This document shows positions 53,021 to 63,000 of a stretch of 64,000 nt of DNA, one piece after another. The notes under the pieces are model-generated. The model was not told where the DNA came from, did no database searches, and worked only from the letters and a program-made list of their open reading frames with translations. Within the stretch, counting starts at the first letter, position 1. The number at the start of each line of letters is the position of its first letter. The stretch is from Priestia koreensis (GTDB lineage Bacteria > Bacillota > Bacilli > Bacillales > Bacillaceae_H). A program made the position numbers and the translations under genes. The DNA lies in assembly GCF_001274935.1 (NCBI RefSeq), contig NZ_LILC01000002.1, positions 1-64,000 on the forward strand, written 5' to 3'.

Positions 53021-56000
53021 CGATCTTATGACGAAACCAGCCAATAGTCAATGGACAGATGATCAGTGGAAAGCCATTGCGGCTTCAGGACAGGATATTC
53101 TTGTTGCGGCAGCAGCAGGTTCAGGGAAAACGGCAGTACTTGTTGAACGAATTATTATAAAAGTAATCTCTGAGCAGGATCCGTTAGACGTGGATCGACT
53201 TTTAATTGTTACATTTACAAATGCCTCAGCTGCTGAAATGCGTACGCGTATTGGAGAAGCGCTTGAGAAACAGTTAAAAAGCAATCCATCATCTCTGCAT
53301 TTGCGTCGCCAGCTAAGCCTGCTAAACCGAGCGTCTATTTCAACTCTTCACTCGTTTTGCCTAGACGTGATTCGGAAATATTACTATGCCATCGACATTG
53401 ATCCAGGTTTTCGTATTGCAGATGATGCAGAGGCGGAGCTGATTCGTGAAGAAGTACTAGAGGAACTTTTTGAGGAAGAGTATAGCATTGAGGATAACAG
53501 TGTCTTTTTTGATCTGATTGATCGCTATACAAATGATCGAAGTGATGCGGATATTCAAGTGATTGTTCGTCATCTGTATGAATTCTCACGCTCCAATCCG
53601 TTTCCTAAGCAGTGGCTGTCACAGCTAATCAATCAGTATGATGTTGAAGAAGATACGGTGATCGATTCGCTTCCATTCATTCCGTTTTTATTAAAAGAAG
53701 TGTCCTCGCAATTAAAGGGGATTCAAGCACTTTTAGAAGAAGGAATGAACCTTACGAAGCTCCCGGAAGGACCTGCGCCACGAGCGGCAAACTTTGAGGA
53801 GGATTTAGCTCAAATTGATCGCTTACGATCAGCAAGTGAACGGTCGTTTACAGAGCTTCATGAAGAAATGCAAACACTGTCTTTTTCTCGTCTAAAGGCG
53901 TGTAAAAAAGGAGAATATGACGCAGCACTTGTTGAACAGTCGGGCGATTTGCGTAAAAAAGGGAAAGAGTCTCTCGAAAAACTTCAAAGTGAATTGTTTG
54001 CAAGACCCGTTCATGCCTATATGGGTGACTTTTCAAATATGAAGCCTGTTGTCGAGAAACTCGTTGAGCTTGTAAACAGCTTTGCGGAACGCTACGATGC
54101 GGTCAAACGAGAAAAGGGCTTAGTGGATTTTTCTGATTTAGAGCACTACTGTTTGCGCATTTTACGGGAAGAAACAGAAGATGGTCAGCTACTGCCTTCT
54201 GCTATTGGAAAGAAATATCGCCAGCAGTTCAAAGAAGTGCTAGTAGATGAATACCAAGACACAAATATGGTACAAGAATCCCTCATTTCTCTTGTGACGA
54301 AAGATGACGAGCACGAAGGGAATTTATTTATGGTAGGGGACGTGAAGCAATCCATCTATCGTTTCCGTTTGGCAGAACCATTTTTATTCCTAAGCAAATA
54401 CAAGCGTTTTACCCATGAAGGTCGTCAAGGCGGGTTGAAAATTGATTTAAATAAAAACTTCCGAAGCCGTTCGCAGGTTCTTGATGCAACAAACTTTATT
54501 TTTAATCAAGTGATGGACGAGGAAGTTGGGGAAATTTCTTATGATGATGATGCTGCGTTAAAGCTTGGCGCCTCTTATCCTTCTGTAGAAGGCATGGAGA
54601 CAGAGCTTGCGCTTATCACAAAAGATAAAAAAGGGGCATCTGATGAGGAGTCACCTGATGAGGGTGTTTTCTCTGAAGCAGAGCTTGAAACATCTCAGCT
54701 TGAGGCTCGCTATATGGCACGTCGAATTAAAAAAATGGTTCAAGAGCGTTTTCAAATTTATGATCGTAAGCTTGAGACAACAAGAAGCGTTACGTATCGA
54801 GATTTTGTCATTCTGCTTCGCTCCATGCCATGGGCTCCGCAGATTATGGAAGAATTTAAGGAAGAGGGAGTTCCGATTTATGCGAACCTTTCAACCGGTT
54901 ATTTTGATGCGACGGAAGTATCCATTATGCTGTCACTTCTTCGCGTAATTGATAATCCGTATCAAGATATTCCGCTTGCAGCCATTCTTCGCTCGCCGAT
55001 TGTCGGGCTTTCAGAGGAAGAGCTTGCGACCATTCGGATTGCGAATAAAAAGGGATTGTTTTATGAGGCGATGCAAGATTTCCAGCGCCAAGTGGCTTCT
55101 GCTGAGCAGGCAGAGCTAGAAGAAAAGGTAAATCTTTTTTATCAGCAGCTTCAAACATGGCGTACACGCGCAAGACAAGATTCGTTGTCGTCACTTATTT
55201 GGCAAATCTATCGTGACACAGGGTTTTATGATTTTGTCGGAGGTCTTCCAGGCGGAAAGCAGCGCCAAGCAAATCTGCGAGCGCTCCATGATCGTGCCAG
55301 ACAATACGAAGCAACCTCGTTTAGAGGATTGTTCCGCTTTTTACGTTTTATTGAGCGAATGCAAGAGCGCGGTGATGATTTAGGTGCAGCAAGGGCGCTT
55401 GGTGAACAAGAAGACCTTGTGCGTCTAATGACTATTCATGGAAGTAAAGGGCTTGAGTTTCCTGTTGTGTTCGTAGCAGGTCTATCGAAGCAATTTAATA
55501 TGATGGATTTAAATAAAAATTATTTGCTCGATAAAGAATTGGGCTTTGGCTCGAAGCTGATTAATGCGAAGCTTCGAATCAGTTACCCGACGCTTCTTCA
55601 ACAAACCATTAAGCGCAAAATGAAAAATGAAAGCATGGCTGAAGAGATGCGCGTTCTGTACGTTGCACTAACGCGTGCGAAGGAAAAGCTTATTCTCGTT
55701 GGAACCGTTAATGACATTGAAAAATCAGTAACTAAATGGGAAGCAGCCAGCGCATCGTCAAAATGGGTACTGCCTGCACACCTCCGATCCGGAGCTAAGT
55801 CTTATTTAGACTGGGTAGGGCCATCGCTTATCCGCCATCCGAGCATCGAGCACTTGGCAGGTGAGCGTTCATCAAACGTGACAACATCACCGATATACAA
55901 CGATTCATCAAAGTGGAGCATCCAGCTACTTCATGCTCAGGAGCTAGAAGAAAATCTTCAGGAAGAGCAGCTACAGCACGAAGCACTTTTAGAGGCTGTA

Positions 56001-56762
56001 GAAAAAGGAGAAAAGGTTGACATCAAGTCTTCTTTTGAAACAGAAATACACGAGCGAATGAACTGGACCTATTCGCACAAAGAGGCAGCAGGTCATTATG
56101 CGAAGCAATCTGTTTCTGAGCTTAAGCATCAGCAACTACAGGATGGGACGAGCGATGAGCGCTTTGTTCGAAAGTTTCAAGGCCCTGTAGCAGATCGTCC
56201 GTCGTTTATGCAGGAAAAGACGCTGACTCCTGCTGAAAAAGGGACGATTACTCATCTGGTCCTTCAGCATATTGACTTGAAGGCAGATGTCTCAGAGGAA
56301 TCGGTTCGTGAACTCGTCAGCTCCTTAATTACAAAGGAAATTCTAACAGCAGATCAAGCAGAAGGTGTAAACATCCAAAATGTCGTGCGTTTCCTCGAAA
56401 GTGAGATCGGCTCTCGGCTACGTCAAGCTCCTTATGTGAAGCGTGAACTGCCATTCCGCTTAGGGTTAAAGGCAGAAGAAATTTATTCAGATTGGCAGGG
56501 TGACACAGAAGAGACCGTGTTAATTCAAGGTGTGATTGACTGCTTGTTCCGTGATGAAAAAGGCTTTGTGTTAGTAGACTTTAAAACAGATAATATTTCA
56601 GAGCGTTTTGGCGGAGATTTCAGCGAAGCCAAGCCGGTCCTTCAAGAGCGTTATCAGTTCCAAATTGATACGTATTCGAAGGCGATTGAGCGTATTTTAA
56701 AACAAGAAAGCATTGAGCGATGCCTCTATTTCCTAGACGGTGGCTATGAGCTTTATTTATAA
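53013..56762 (+). CDS. addA: helicase-nuclease subunit AddA
   Basis: A 1249-residue UvrD-family helicase with a C-terminal nuclease, partner of AddB. Walker A AAAAGSGKTAVLVER lies near residues 31-45, VDEYQDTN near 408, GDVKQSIYRFR near 440, TIHGSKGLEFPVV near 808, VALTRAKEKL near 884, and the nuclease GVIDCLF...LVDFKTD near the C-terminus. TTG at 53013, 8 bases after AGGAGGG, is the start; the next ATG (53028) is too far. The TTG lies inside the end of addB, so the two are coupled. Confidence 0.97.
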   Translation: MTNDLMTKPANSQWTDDQWKAIAASGQDILVAAAAGSGKTAVLVERIIIKVISEQDPLDVDRLLIVTFTNASAAEMRTRIGEALEKQLKSNPSSLHLRRQLSLLNRASISTLHSFCLDVIRKYYYAIDIDPGFRIADDAEAELIREEVLEELFEEEYSIEDNSVFFDLIDRYTNDRSDADIQVIVRHLYEFSRSNPFPKQWLSQLINQYDVEEDTVIDSLPFIPFLLKEVSSQLKGIQALLEEGMNLTKLPEGPAPRAANFEEDLAQIDRLRSASERSFTELHEEMQTLSFSRLKACKKGEYDAALVEQSGDLRKKGKESLEKLQSELFARPVHAYMGDFSNMKPVVEKLVELVNSFAERYDAVKREKGLVDFSDLEHYCLRILREETEDGQLLPSAIGKKYRQQFKEVLVDEYQDTNMVQESLISLVTKDDEHEGNLFMVGDVKQSIYRFRLAEPFLFLSKYKRFTHEGRQGGLKIDLNKNFRSRSQVLDATNFIFNQVMDEEVGEISYDDDAALKLGASYPSVEGMETELALITKDKKGASDEESPDEGVFSEAELETSQLEARYMARRIKKMVQERFQIYDRKLETTRSVTYRDFVILLRSMPWAPQIMEEFKEEGVPIYANLSTGYFDATEVSIMLSLLRVIDNPYQDIPLAAILRSPIVGLSEEELATIRIANKKGLFYEAMQDFQRQVASAEQAELEEKVNLFYQQLQTWRTRARQDSLSSLIWQIYRDTGFYDFVGGLPGGKQRQANLRALHDRARQYEATSFRGLFRFLRFIERMQERGDDLGAARALGEQEDLVRLMTIHGSKGLEFPVVFVAGLSKQFNMMDLNKNYLLDKELGFGSKLINAKLRISYPTLLQQTIKRKMKNESMAEEMRVLYVALTRAKEKLILVGTVNDIEKSVTKWEAASASSKWVLPAHLRSGAKSYLDWVGPSLIRHPSIEHLAGERSSNVTTSPIYNDSSKWSIQLLHAQELEENLQEEQLQHEALLEAVEKGEKVDIKSSFETEIHERMNWTYSHKEAAGHYAKQSVSELKHQQLQDGTSDERFVRKFQGPVADRPSFMQEKTLTPAEKGTITHLVLQHIDLKADVSEESVRELVSSLITKEILTADQAEGVNIQNVVRFLESEIGSRLRQAPYVKRELPFRLGLKAEEIYSDWQGDTEETVLIQGVIDCLFRDEKGFVLVDFKTDNISERFGGDFSEAKPVLQERYQFQIDTYSKAIERILKQESIERCLYFLDGGYELYL

Positions 56763-56770
56763 AAACAGTG

Positions 56771-56802
56771 AAGAGGTGACTTTACGTAAGGTCACCTCTT
56801 TC
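56771..56802 (+). terminator. hairpin between addA and sbcD
   Basis: AAGAGGTGAC/GTCACCTCTT, perfect, with a 10-base loop. Only three T residues follow, so it is probably partial, letting some transcription reach sbcD. Confidence 0.6.
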
Positions 56803-56824
56803 ATACAGATTAAAGGGGGAATTC

Positions 56825-58006
56825 ATGATGAGGCTTTTACATACAGCCGATTGGCATCTAGGTCGCACGTTAGAAGGAAGAAGCAGATTATTGGAACAAG
56901 CACAATTTCTCGATGAATTAGTAGAGATCGTCGAGCGTGAACAGGTCGATGCCATTTTAATGGCAGGGGATGCATTTGATACAGTCAATCCTCCAGCAGC
57001 GGCAGAGCAACTGTTTTACGAAGGGATTTCCCGTTTATCAAACGGTGGAAAGCGCCCAATCATTGTGATCGCTGGGAATCATGATAATCCAGAGCGTCTT
57101 TCAGCAGCAAATCCACTAGCCTTTACACAAGGAATTACGTTACTCGGACTGCCAACTCTTGATGTTCAATCTATTCACATCCCATCTACGCAAGAAGTAT
57201 TAAAAGTAGCGGCACTTCCGTATCCATCGGAATCACGATTAAAAGAAGTATTATCAGAGGAAAATGACGAACTCGCGCTACGTAACTCGTATGATCAGCG
57301 CATTGCCGGTATGTTTGCAAAGATGAGCGAGCAGTTTTCAAGTGATGCTGTGAATATAGCAATGAGTCATATTCACGTAGCGGGAGGCAGTGCCAGCGAT
57401 TCGGAGCGTCCGATCGAGGTTGGGGGTGCTTATACAGTTGCAGCAACTTCACTTCCTAAGGACGCGCAGTACGTGGCACTTGGTCACCTCCATCGTCCCC
57501 AGGATGTTAAGCGGGCCTTAGCTCCTTCGCGCTATTCAGGTTCGCCATTAGCGTATAGCTTTTCAGAATCAGGCTACACAAAATCGGTTACGATCATCGA
57601 CGCACAGCCTAATCAGCCTGTTCAGCTATCAGAAGTGTATTTATCAAGCGGTAAGCCTCTTGTACGCTGGAAAGCGAAAAACGGGTTAGCGGAAGTTCAT
57701 CAGTGGATTGATGAAGGGAAGGATTCTCAGGCTTTTATTGATCTCGAAATTCACTTAACGGACATGCTTTCTTTAGAGGAGATTTATCGTCTTCGCAAGC
57801 TTCATGAAGGATTTATTCATATTCGCCCAGTGTTTGAACAAACAGAGGAAGTAGAAGAGCGTTCCTCACAAAAGGATTTGCCAATCCCAGAGCTTTTCCG
57901 CCGCTTTTATGAACGGCAAACAGGTGGAGCACAGCCTGGTGATGAATTAACAAAGCTATTTTTATCACTAGTAGAGGACGAAGAGACTGAGGAGGTTGAA
58001 GCATGA
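56825..58006 (+). CDS. sbcD: exonuclease subunit SbcD (Mre11-type)
   Basis: A 393-residue Mn-dependent phosphoesterase nuclease of the SbcCD complex, which cuts hairpins and protein-blocked DNA ends. Metallophosphoesterase motifs are HTADWHLG (near residue 6), GDAFD near 46, GNHDNPERL near 82, SHIHVAGG near 180 and GHLHRPQ near 220. AAGGGGG precedes tandem ATGs. It overlaps sbcC by 4 bases. Confidence 0.96.
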   Translation: MMRLLHTADWHLGRTLEGRSRLLEQAQFLDELVEIVEREQVDAILMAGDAFDTVNPPAAAEQLFYEGISRLSNGGKRPIIVIAGNHDNPERLSAANPLAFTQGITLLGLPTLDVQSIHIPSTQEVLKVAALPYPSESRLKEVLSEENDELALRNSYDQRIAGMFAKMSEQFSSDAVNIAMSHIHVAGGSASDSERPIEVGGAYTVAATSLPKDAQYVALGHLHRPQDVKRALAPSRYSGSPLAYSFSESGYTKSVTIIDAQPNQPVQLSEVYLSSGKPLVRWKAKNGLAEVHQWIDEGKDSQAFIDLEIHLTDMLSLEEIYRLRKLHEGFIHIRPVFEQTEEVEERSSQKDLPIPELFRRFYERQTGGAQPGDELTKLFLSLVEDEETEEVEA

Positions 58007-61000
58007 AACCAATTTCGTTATCTATTGCGGGGCTTCATAGCTTCCGAGAAAAGCAGATTATTGATTTTGAAGATTTGTGTAACGGCGGCGTGTTCGGGAT
58101 TTTTGGTACCACAGGGAGCGGGAAGTCATCAATTTTAGATGCAATGACGCTTGCGCTGTACGGGAAGGTAGAACGTGCTGCAAATAATACTCAAGGAATT
58201 TTAAATCACGCGGAAAATGAATTAAAGGTGTCGTTTACGTTTGAACTTGAAAATGCGTCGAATAAAAAGCGTTATAAAGTCGAACGAAGCTTTAAACGTT
58301 CCGATGAACTTCGCGTTAAATCTGCTACAAGTCGTATTGTTGAAGTCGGTGAGGAACAGTTTGTATTAGCTGATAAAACAAACGAGGTTAATCAGCATGT
58401 TCAAGATTTATTAGGACTTACGATTGATGATTTTACACGAGCAGTTGTGCTTCCTCAAGGGAAATTTGCTGAGTTTCTTTCGTTAAAAGGGGCGGAGCGC
58501 CGCCAAATGCTACAGCGGTTATTTAACCTTGAACAGTATGGCGATCAGCTAACAAAGAAGCTAAGAGCAAAAGTTCAAGCCGTGACGAGCGATTTGGATA
58601 AGATCATGGCTGAACAAGCAGGTCTTGGTGAAGCTTCTAAGGAACGCTTACAGGAGGCGAAGGAAGAGCTTGAGGGGAGCCAAAAGCTTTTAGCCAAGAG
58701 ACAGGGTGAGCTTGCTGAGGTGGAAAAGCTGTACGAAAAAGAAAAGCAGCTTTGGCAGTGGCACCAAGAGCAAGTTTCATTAGAAGAAGAACTCCGAAAG
58801 CTTGCTGACCAGGAAATTGAAATTGAACGGAAGCAGGAGACGTTAAAGCATGCGGAAGCCGCTGATAAGTTGAAGCCATATCTAGAAGACTTGGAGCGAA
58901 CTAAAAAGCAGGTAGAAACATCACAGCAGCGTATTGATGAGCTGACGATGAGTTTAGAAAAAGCGAAAGGTCAGTATGAACAGGCACAAGCACAGTATGA
59001 AAAGGTGCGTGAACACAAAAAAGAACAAGAGCCTCTCCTACTAGGGAAAAAAGAACAGCTTCAACAAGCGAAAAAACTGGAACAGGCGATTGAAGAAGCG
59101 AAGAATCAGGTAAAACAATTAGATGAGAAGCGCTTAAATCAAGAGAAAGAGATGGCTGAAACGAAAAATGGCCTCGAAAAAGCACGTTCTTTACTAGTAC
59201 GTGGGACGGAAAAGCAACAAGTTCTAAAAGGGGAACTAGAAGCGGTTGTTGTGCCATTTGAATATCGTGAGCAGGTACAAAAAGCGTATAGTGAGAAGCA
59301 ACGTTTATCAGGGATTCAATTATCGATTTCTGAGCTTGAGGAAGAGTTGAAGCAAAAAGACGCATCTTACATGAACTTAGTATCAAGACAGAAGAGCCAA
59401 GAAGAGCAAGTGAAAAGAAGTGAACAGCAAGGAAATGAGTTGTTTGGTTCGCTGCAGGAAGCTTACGAGGTCGTTTGTGAAAGAGAACGCGAATGTGAGG
59501 CACTTCTTCAGCAAGGAGAAGAACACGTTGAAGAGATGAAAAAGAAGCAACAGCGTGAACAAGTCAAACATCTAGCACTAACTCTTGCAAAAGGTTTAAG
59601 TGAGGGAGAAGCGTGTCCGGTATGTGGTGCTACTCATCATCCTCAGCTTGCAACAGAGGTATCAGGAGAAGAAAAGGATGGTCAAAAGCAAGCCCTTGAA
59701 CAAATTCTTCGTGAATTCAGACCATCTGCAGGAGAGTTTGCTTCTTTAAAGCTACAGCTTCAGCATTATGCAGAGCAGCTTGTCGCAGAAGGTTTTTCGA
59801 AGGCACAATTAGAAAAAACGGACGTCGCCCCCATTCAGGAATTGAATGAAGAGGCCTTAATCGACTACATGACGAACATGGAATCAGAAATTAAGTCACT
59901 GCAGCAAGATCAGCTTCAGATACGAGATCGTGTCCAGCGATTTTTAAGTGATGTGCGAAAGCTTCATCAGGAGAAGCAAAGCCTGCATATTCAGCTTGAA
60001 CGCGAGGAAAAGGACCAAGAAATAGGAAAGGAGAAGCTCAAAAAGCGTCAGGAGGAGCATCTTACTGCTCTTCGACAATTCGAGAAGGCCTATCCGCATA
60101 TGGAGCTCGAGCAGGTGGACGAACTGCAAAAAGAAATCAGTGAACGTGATAAAAAAGAGCAGGAGTTAAAAGAAAAGCTCAATATAAGCGTTCGTTTTTT
60201 AGAAGAACAGCAGCAAAAAACGGAGCGCTTTACAAATCAAGTCTCGATTCTTGAAAAAGATCTCGCTGAAACAACGTTTTCGTATAAAACAAAAAATGAA
60301 GCAGTCGAGGAAAAAAACGGTGAGCTACGCTCTATTATCGGTCAAGGGAATGTAGACGTGCTATGGGCAGAAACGACCCAAAAGCTAGCGAAGCTTACCG
60401 AAATGGAGGAATCCTCTTACCAAATGCTTCAGCAACTTCAAAAAGTGTATCAATCCATTGAGAGAGATGCGCAGGCTGAACAGCACCTTCTGCAACAATC
60501 GACCGACCACCTTCAAGCATCTTCTCAAAGCTGGGAAGAGCGCTTAGGCAACTCTTATTTTGCTTCTGCCGAAGAAGTAAAGGCAGCTTTTTTATCAGAA
60601 GATGTGATGAAGGGGTTAAGTGAAAGAATTCAAGCGTTTTTGGAAACGATAAAGACAATTCGTCATGATCTTGATGCAGTGAATAAGAAGCTGCATGAGC
60701 AGGAGATCACAGAAGAGAAGTGGCTTCAAACGCAGCAATTAAGGGAAGAACTGCATAGTAGTGTTAATGAGGCGGTAAGAGCAACAGGAGCCGCACAAAA
60801 GGCGTTAGAAGATATTGAAAATCGTCATGAGCGATTCAATGATCTAGAAGAGAAAAGAGAAGAATATGCTCATCTGTCAGAGCAATATCAAAAGCTTCAA
60901 AGCGTCTTCAAAGGAAATAGCTTTGTGGAGTATATTGCAGAGGAACAGTTGATGAATGTTACACGTGATGCATCGAAGCGGTTAGGCATGTTAACACGTC

Positions 61001-61386
61001 AGCGCTATGCGATCGAAATTGATTCACAGGGTGGATTTATTATGCGAGACGATGCAAATGGCGGTGTTAAGAGACCGGTAAGCTCACTTTCAGGTGGGGA
61101 AACGTTTTTAACGTCGCTTGCACTAGCGCTTTCACTTTCCGCACAAATTCAGCTTAGGGGCGAGTATCCGCTACAGTTCTTTTTCCTTGATGAAGGGTTT
61201 GGTACGTTAGACGGTGAGCTTCTTGATAATGTGGTTACATCTCTTGAGAAAATTCAGTCACAGCAATTATCCATTGGCGTCATCAGTCACGTACAAGAGC
61301 TACGTGCTCGTCTGCCGAAGCGACTTCTTGTCGAAGCAGCAGAGCCATCTGGACGAGGAACACGTGTGAAAATCGAAACCTTATAA
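58003..61386 (+). CDS. sbcC: exonuclease subunit SbcC (Rad50-type)
   Basis: A 1127-residue SMC-like ATPase. Walker A FGTTGSGKSS lies near residues 34-43. Two long coiled-coil halves surround the zinc-hook CPVC (C538, C541), which dimerises the complex. The C-terminal signature LSGGE and Walker B FFLDEGFGTLD complete the ATPase. The ATG lies within the sbcD stop. The gene continues the addB-addA-sbcD repair run. Confidence 0.96.
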   Translation: MKPISLSIAGLHSFREKQIIDFEDLCNGGVFGIFGTTGSGKSSILDAMTLALYGKVERAANNTQGILNHAENELKVSFTFELENASNKKRYKVERSFKRSDELRVKSATSRIVEVGEEQFVLADKTNEVNQHVQDLLGLTIDDFTRAVVLPQGKFAEFLSLKGAERRQMLQRLFNLEQYGDQLTKKLRAKVQAVTSDLDKIMAEQAGLGEASKERLQEAKEELEGSQKLLAKRQGELAEVEKLYEKEKQLWQWHQEQVSLEEELRKLADQEIEIERKQETLKHAEAADKLKPYLEDLERTKKQVETSQQRIDELTMSLEKAKGQYEQAQAQYEKVREHKKEQEPLLLGKKEQLQQAKKLEQAIEEAKNQVKQLDEKRLNQEKEMAETKNGLEKARSLLVRGTEKQQVLKGELEAVVVPFEYREQVQKAYSEKQRLSGIQLSISELEEELKQKDASYMNLVSRQKSQEEQVKRSEQQGNELFGSLQEAYEVVCERERECEALLQQGEEHVEEMKKKQQREQVKHLALTLAKGLSEGEACPVCGATHHPQLATEVSGEEKDGQKQALEQILREFRPSAGEFASLKLQLQHYAEQLVAEGFSKAQLEKTDVAPIQELNEEALIDYMTNMESEIKSLQQDQLQIRDRVQRFLSDVRKLHQEKQSLHIQLEREEKDQEIGKEKLKKRQEEHLTALRQFEKAYPHMELEQVDELQKEISERDKKEQELKEKLNISVRFLEEQQQKTERFTNQVSILEKDLAETTFSYKTKNEAVEEKNGELRSIIGQGNVDVLWAETTQKLAKLTEMEESSYQMLQQLQKVYQSIERDAQAEQHLLQQSTDHLQASSQSWEERLGNSYFASAEEVKAAFLSEDVMKGLSERIQAFLETIKTIRHDLDAVNKKLHEQEITEEKWLQTQQLREELHSSVNEAVRATGAAQKALEDIENRHERFNDLEEKREEYAHLSEQYQKLQSVFKGNSFVEYIAEEQLMNVTRDASKRLGMLTRQRYAIEIDSQGGFIMRDDANGGVKRPVSSLSGGETFLTSLALALSLSAQIQLRGEYPLQFFFLDEGFGTLDGELLDNVVTSLEKIQSQQLSIGVISHVQELRARLPKRLLVEAAEPSGRGTRVKIETL

Positions 61387-61408
61387 GCATAAAGGGGAGG
61401 GAAAGAAC

Positions 61409-61714
61409 ATCGGAAAACGAATCAAGCACATTGGAACTTGTGCCCTTTGTGGGCGTGAAGAGGTTGAAACAACGGTACATCACCTTACTCCGAAGGAAAA
61501 GGGCGGAACGTTTGAACCGACTGCGGATTTGTGTATTCCTTGTCATAAACAAATTCACGCGCTATACACAAATGAAGAGCTAGCAGTACGCCTAAATACA
61601 ATTGAAGATTTGCGAAAAGACCCAAAAATTTGGGCCTTTGTAAAATGGATTCGAAAACAACCCTCCTCAAAGGTGCCGAGAATAAAAAAATCAAATGAGC
61701 GACGTCGGAAATAA
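61409..61714 (+). CDS. yisB: HNH endonuclease-like protein YisB, apparent ATC start
   Basis: A 101-residue zinc-ribbon HNH protein: CALC (about residues 11-14), VHHLTPKEKGG near 22-32, and CIPCHKQIHALYTN near 41-54. The open frame runs 61370-61714. It contains no ATG, GTG, TTG or CTG before the TTG near codon 40, which would remove half the HNH core. GGGGAGG (61394-61400) lies 8 bases before ATC at 61409, which would give MGKRIKHIGTCALCGR. ATT at 61430 is an alternative. Position after sbcC and before gerP matches B. subtilis yisB. Nuclease function is inferred. Confidence 0.8.
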   Translation: MGKRIKHIGTCALCGREEVETTVHHLTPKEKGGTFEPTADLCIPCHKQIHALYTNEELAVRLNTIEDLRKDPKIWAFVKWIRKQPSSKVPRIKKSNERRRK

Positions 61715-61756
61715 AACAGCGTAGAAATGTAGCTTTCTAGAAGTTAACGTATCGAA

Positions 61757-61793
61757 AAAAAAGCCTATTCGCACACGAATAAGGCTTTTTTTG
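61757..61793 (+). terminator. terminator after yisB
   Basis: AAAAGCCTATTCG/CGAATAAGGCTTTT with a 4-base loop (one bulge) and T runs on both strands. Confidence 0.85.
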
Positions 61794-61873
61794 CTATCCA
61801 TACAATTTAGAGGGCAGATCAAAATCCAAATTACTTAATGTTTTTAGTTGCTTCAATTGCTTCTAGAATGAGT

Positions 61874-62038
61874 CTATTTTCTCCGTTTGAAAAAAGAAGA
61901 AGCAAAATAAGAAATGATCACAATCATGATCATAAATGCCGTATCCAAGAGGGTATAACTACCCCTGATTAGGATGAAAATCCAGACAAATAAACACAAT
62001 ACAACGATTTTTACTATGTCAATCAAACCAATGTTCAT
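61874..62038 (-). CDS. small membrane protein of unknown function
   Basis: A 54-residue peptide with two hydrophobic stretches (IVVLCLFVWIFILI and FMIMIVIISYFASSFF) and a basic KRRK end. AAGGTGG lies 8 bases before the ATG. Not recognised. It lies between yisB and gerPF and points the same way as the gerP genes, but a terminator separates them. Confidence 0.55.
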   Translation of the reverse strand: MNIGLIDIVKIVVLCLFVWIFILIRGSYTLLDTAFMIMIVIISYFASSFFKRRK

Positions 62039-62153
62039 TTCAACAGCCACCTTTTTCTGTAGAGATTAAATCTGTAAAACTAACTGTTAGTTCCTTTACC
62101 CGAATTTTACCGTTATTCATATGTAATGGCTACATAAATATGGAATTAATAAG

Positions 62154-62188
62154 TAAAGTCCTCCCAAATAGCGGGAGGACTTTTTGTT
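62154..62188 (-). terminator. terminator after gerPF
   Basis: AAAGTCCTCCC/GGGAGGACTTT with a 7-base loop, immediately after the gerPF stop; T run better on the plus strand. Confidence 0.75.
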
Positions 62189-62405
62189 AGGCATTTGCCA
62201 CGTTATTTTGATCATTGATATCAGGATCGAGTGTATTTGTACCCGAAATTCCTGTATTTGTGTTAATAAAGTTTCCTGTGTTGAAGGAACCAGAGCCAGC
62301 CGCTGTTTTTGAGCCGCTCTTAGGGGAAACGTAAAACGTATCGCCAAACGTTACTACGCCTCCACCGACGCTGACGATTTGAACGGGACCAATTAATGCA
62401 GGCAT
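62187..62405 (-). CDS. gerPF: spore germination protein GerPF
   Basis: A 72-residue member of the GerPA/GerPF family. The start MPALIGPVQIVSVGGGVV and the following GDTFYVSPKS are typical, and the rest is Gly/Asn/Thr-rich. GerP proteins help small germinants pass the spore coat to inner-membrane receptors. It is the last gene of the gerP operon (read right to left here), which in B. subtilis is transcribed in the mother cell by sigma-K. AAAAGGATG precedes the ATG. Confidence 0.95.
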   Translation of the reverse strand: MPALIGPVQIVSVGGGVVTFGDTFYVSPKSGSKTAAGSGSFNTGNFINTNTGISGTNTLDPDINDQNNVANA

Positions 62406-62447
62406 AATTAAACATCCTTTTCATCTTGAAGTATGGCGGGCAAGTGA

Positions 62448-62987
62448 TCATCGAGAGGATGCATTTGCATTACCTGTTCCACCGATGTTGCCGCTTGCTC
62501 CTGTTTGGACAGGTGTATTTCCTGGCGTTACTTTTTGTTTTTTCTTTCCTTTTGAGGACGAACTAGAGTCAGCGTCATCTTTTTTAATGTTTGGATTGTT
62601 TTTAGACTCGGCGGTCTCTAGCTCACGAATATGTTTCACGCGTGCTTCCCCAAAAATATCACAAGTTGATCCAACGTGAATAAGGGACGAGAACGAAGTA
62701 CCAATCACTTTTATACTGTGAACTTTAATGGCAGAACAGTCGTTGATCACGTTCATATCGACACGAGCCCCAGGTAAGAACTGTGGAATAGGCTCTGAGA
62801 ACACGCTATAGTCGTCAAAGTCGCCTTCTCTTCCATAAAAGAGGGGATACTCGCGCTGATCTGCTAAAGCCTTTGTGAACATGTTAATAATCTGTGAATC
62901 TCCCACTTGTAAAAGTGAACAGGAACTGACAGATTTTATATTTATGATGTCTACATATGACGTTCTTCTTGGTCCTAAAATGTTCAT
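62448..62987 (-). CDS. gerPE: spore germination protein GerPE with a long tail
   Basis: A 179-residue protein whose first ~125 residues match GerPE (RRTSYVDIINIKSVSSCSLL, FSEPIPQFLPGARVDMNVIN). B. subtilis GerPE is, from memory, about 127 residues. The extra C-terminal 50 residues are low complexity: a serine run, KGKKKQK, then Gly/Asn/Thr-rich sequence resembling the end of GerPF. It probably sits in the spore coat like its partners. Confidence 0.9.
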   Translation of the reverse strand: MNILGPRRTSYVDIINIKSVSSCSLLQVGDSQIINMFTKALADQREYPLFYGREGDFDDYSVFSEPIPQFLPGARVDMNVINDCSAIKVHSIKVIGTSFSSLIHVGSTCDIFGEARVKHIRELETAESKNNPNIKKDDADSSSSSKGKKKQKVTPGNTPVQTGASGNIGGTGNANASSR

Positions 62988-63000
62988 TATGCACTCATCC

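Noticed and set aside
58637..60658. Long reverse-strand frames opposite sbcC
   Set aside because: They mirror the Glu/Lys/Gln-rich coiled-coil codons of sbcC and have no ribosome sites or family features.
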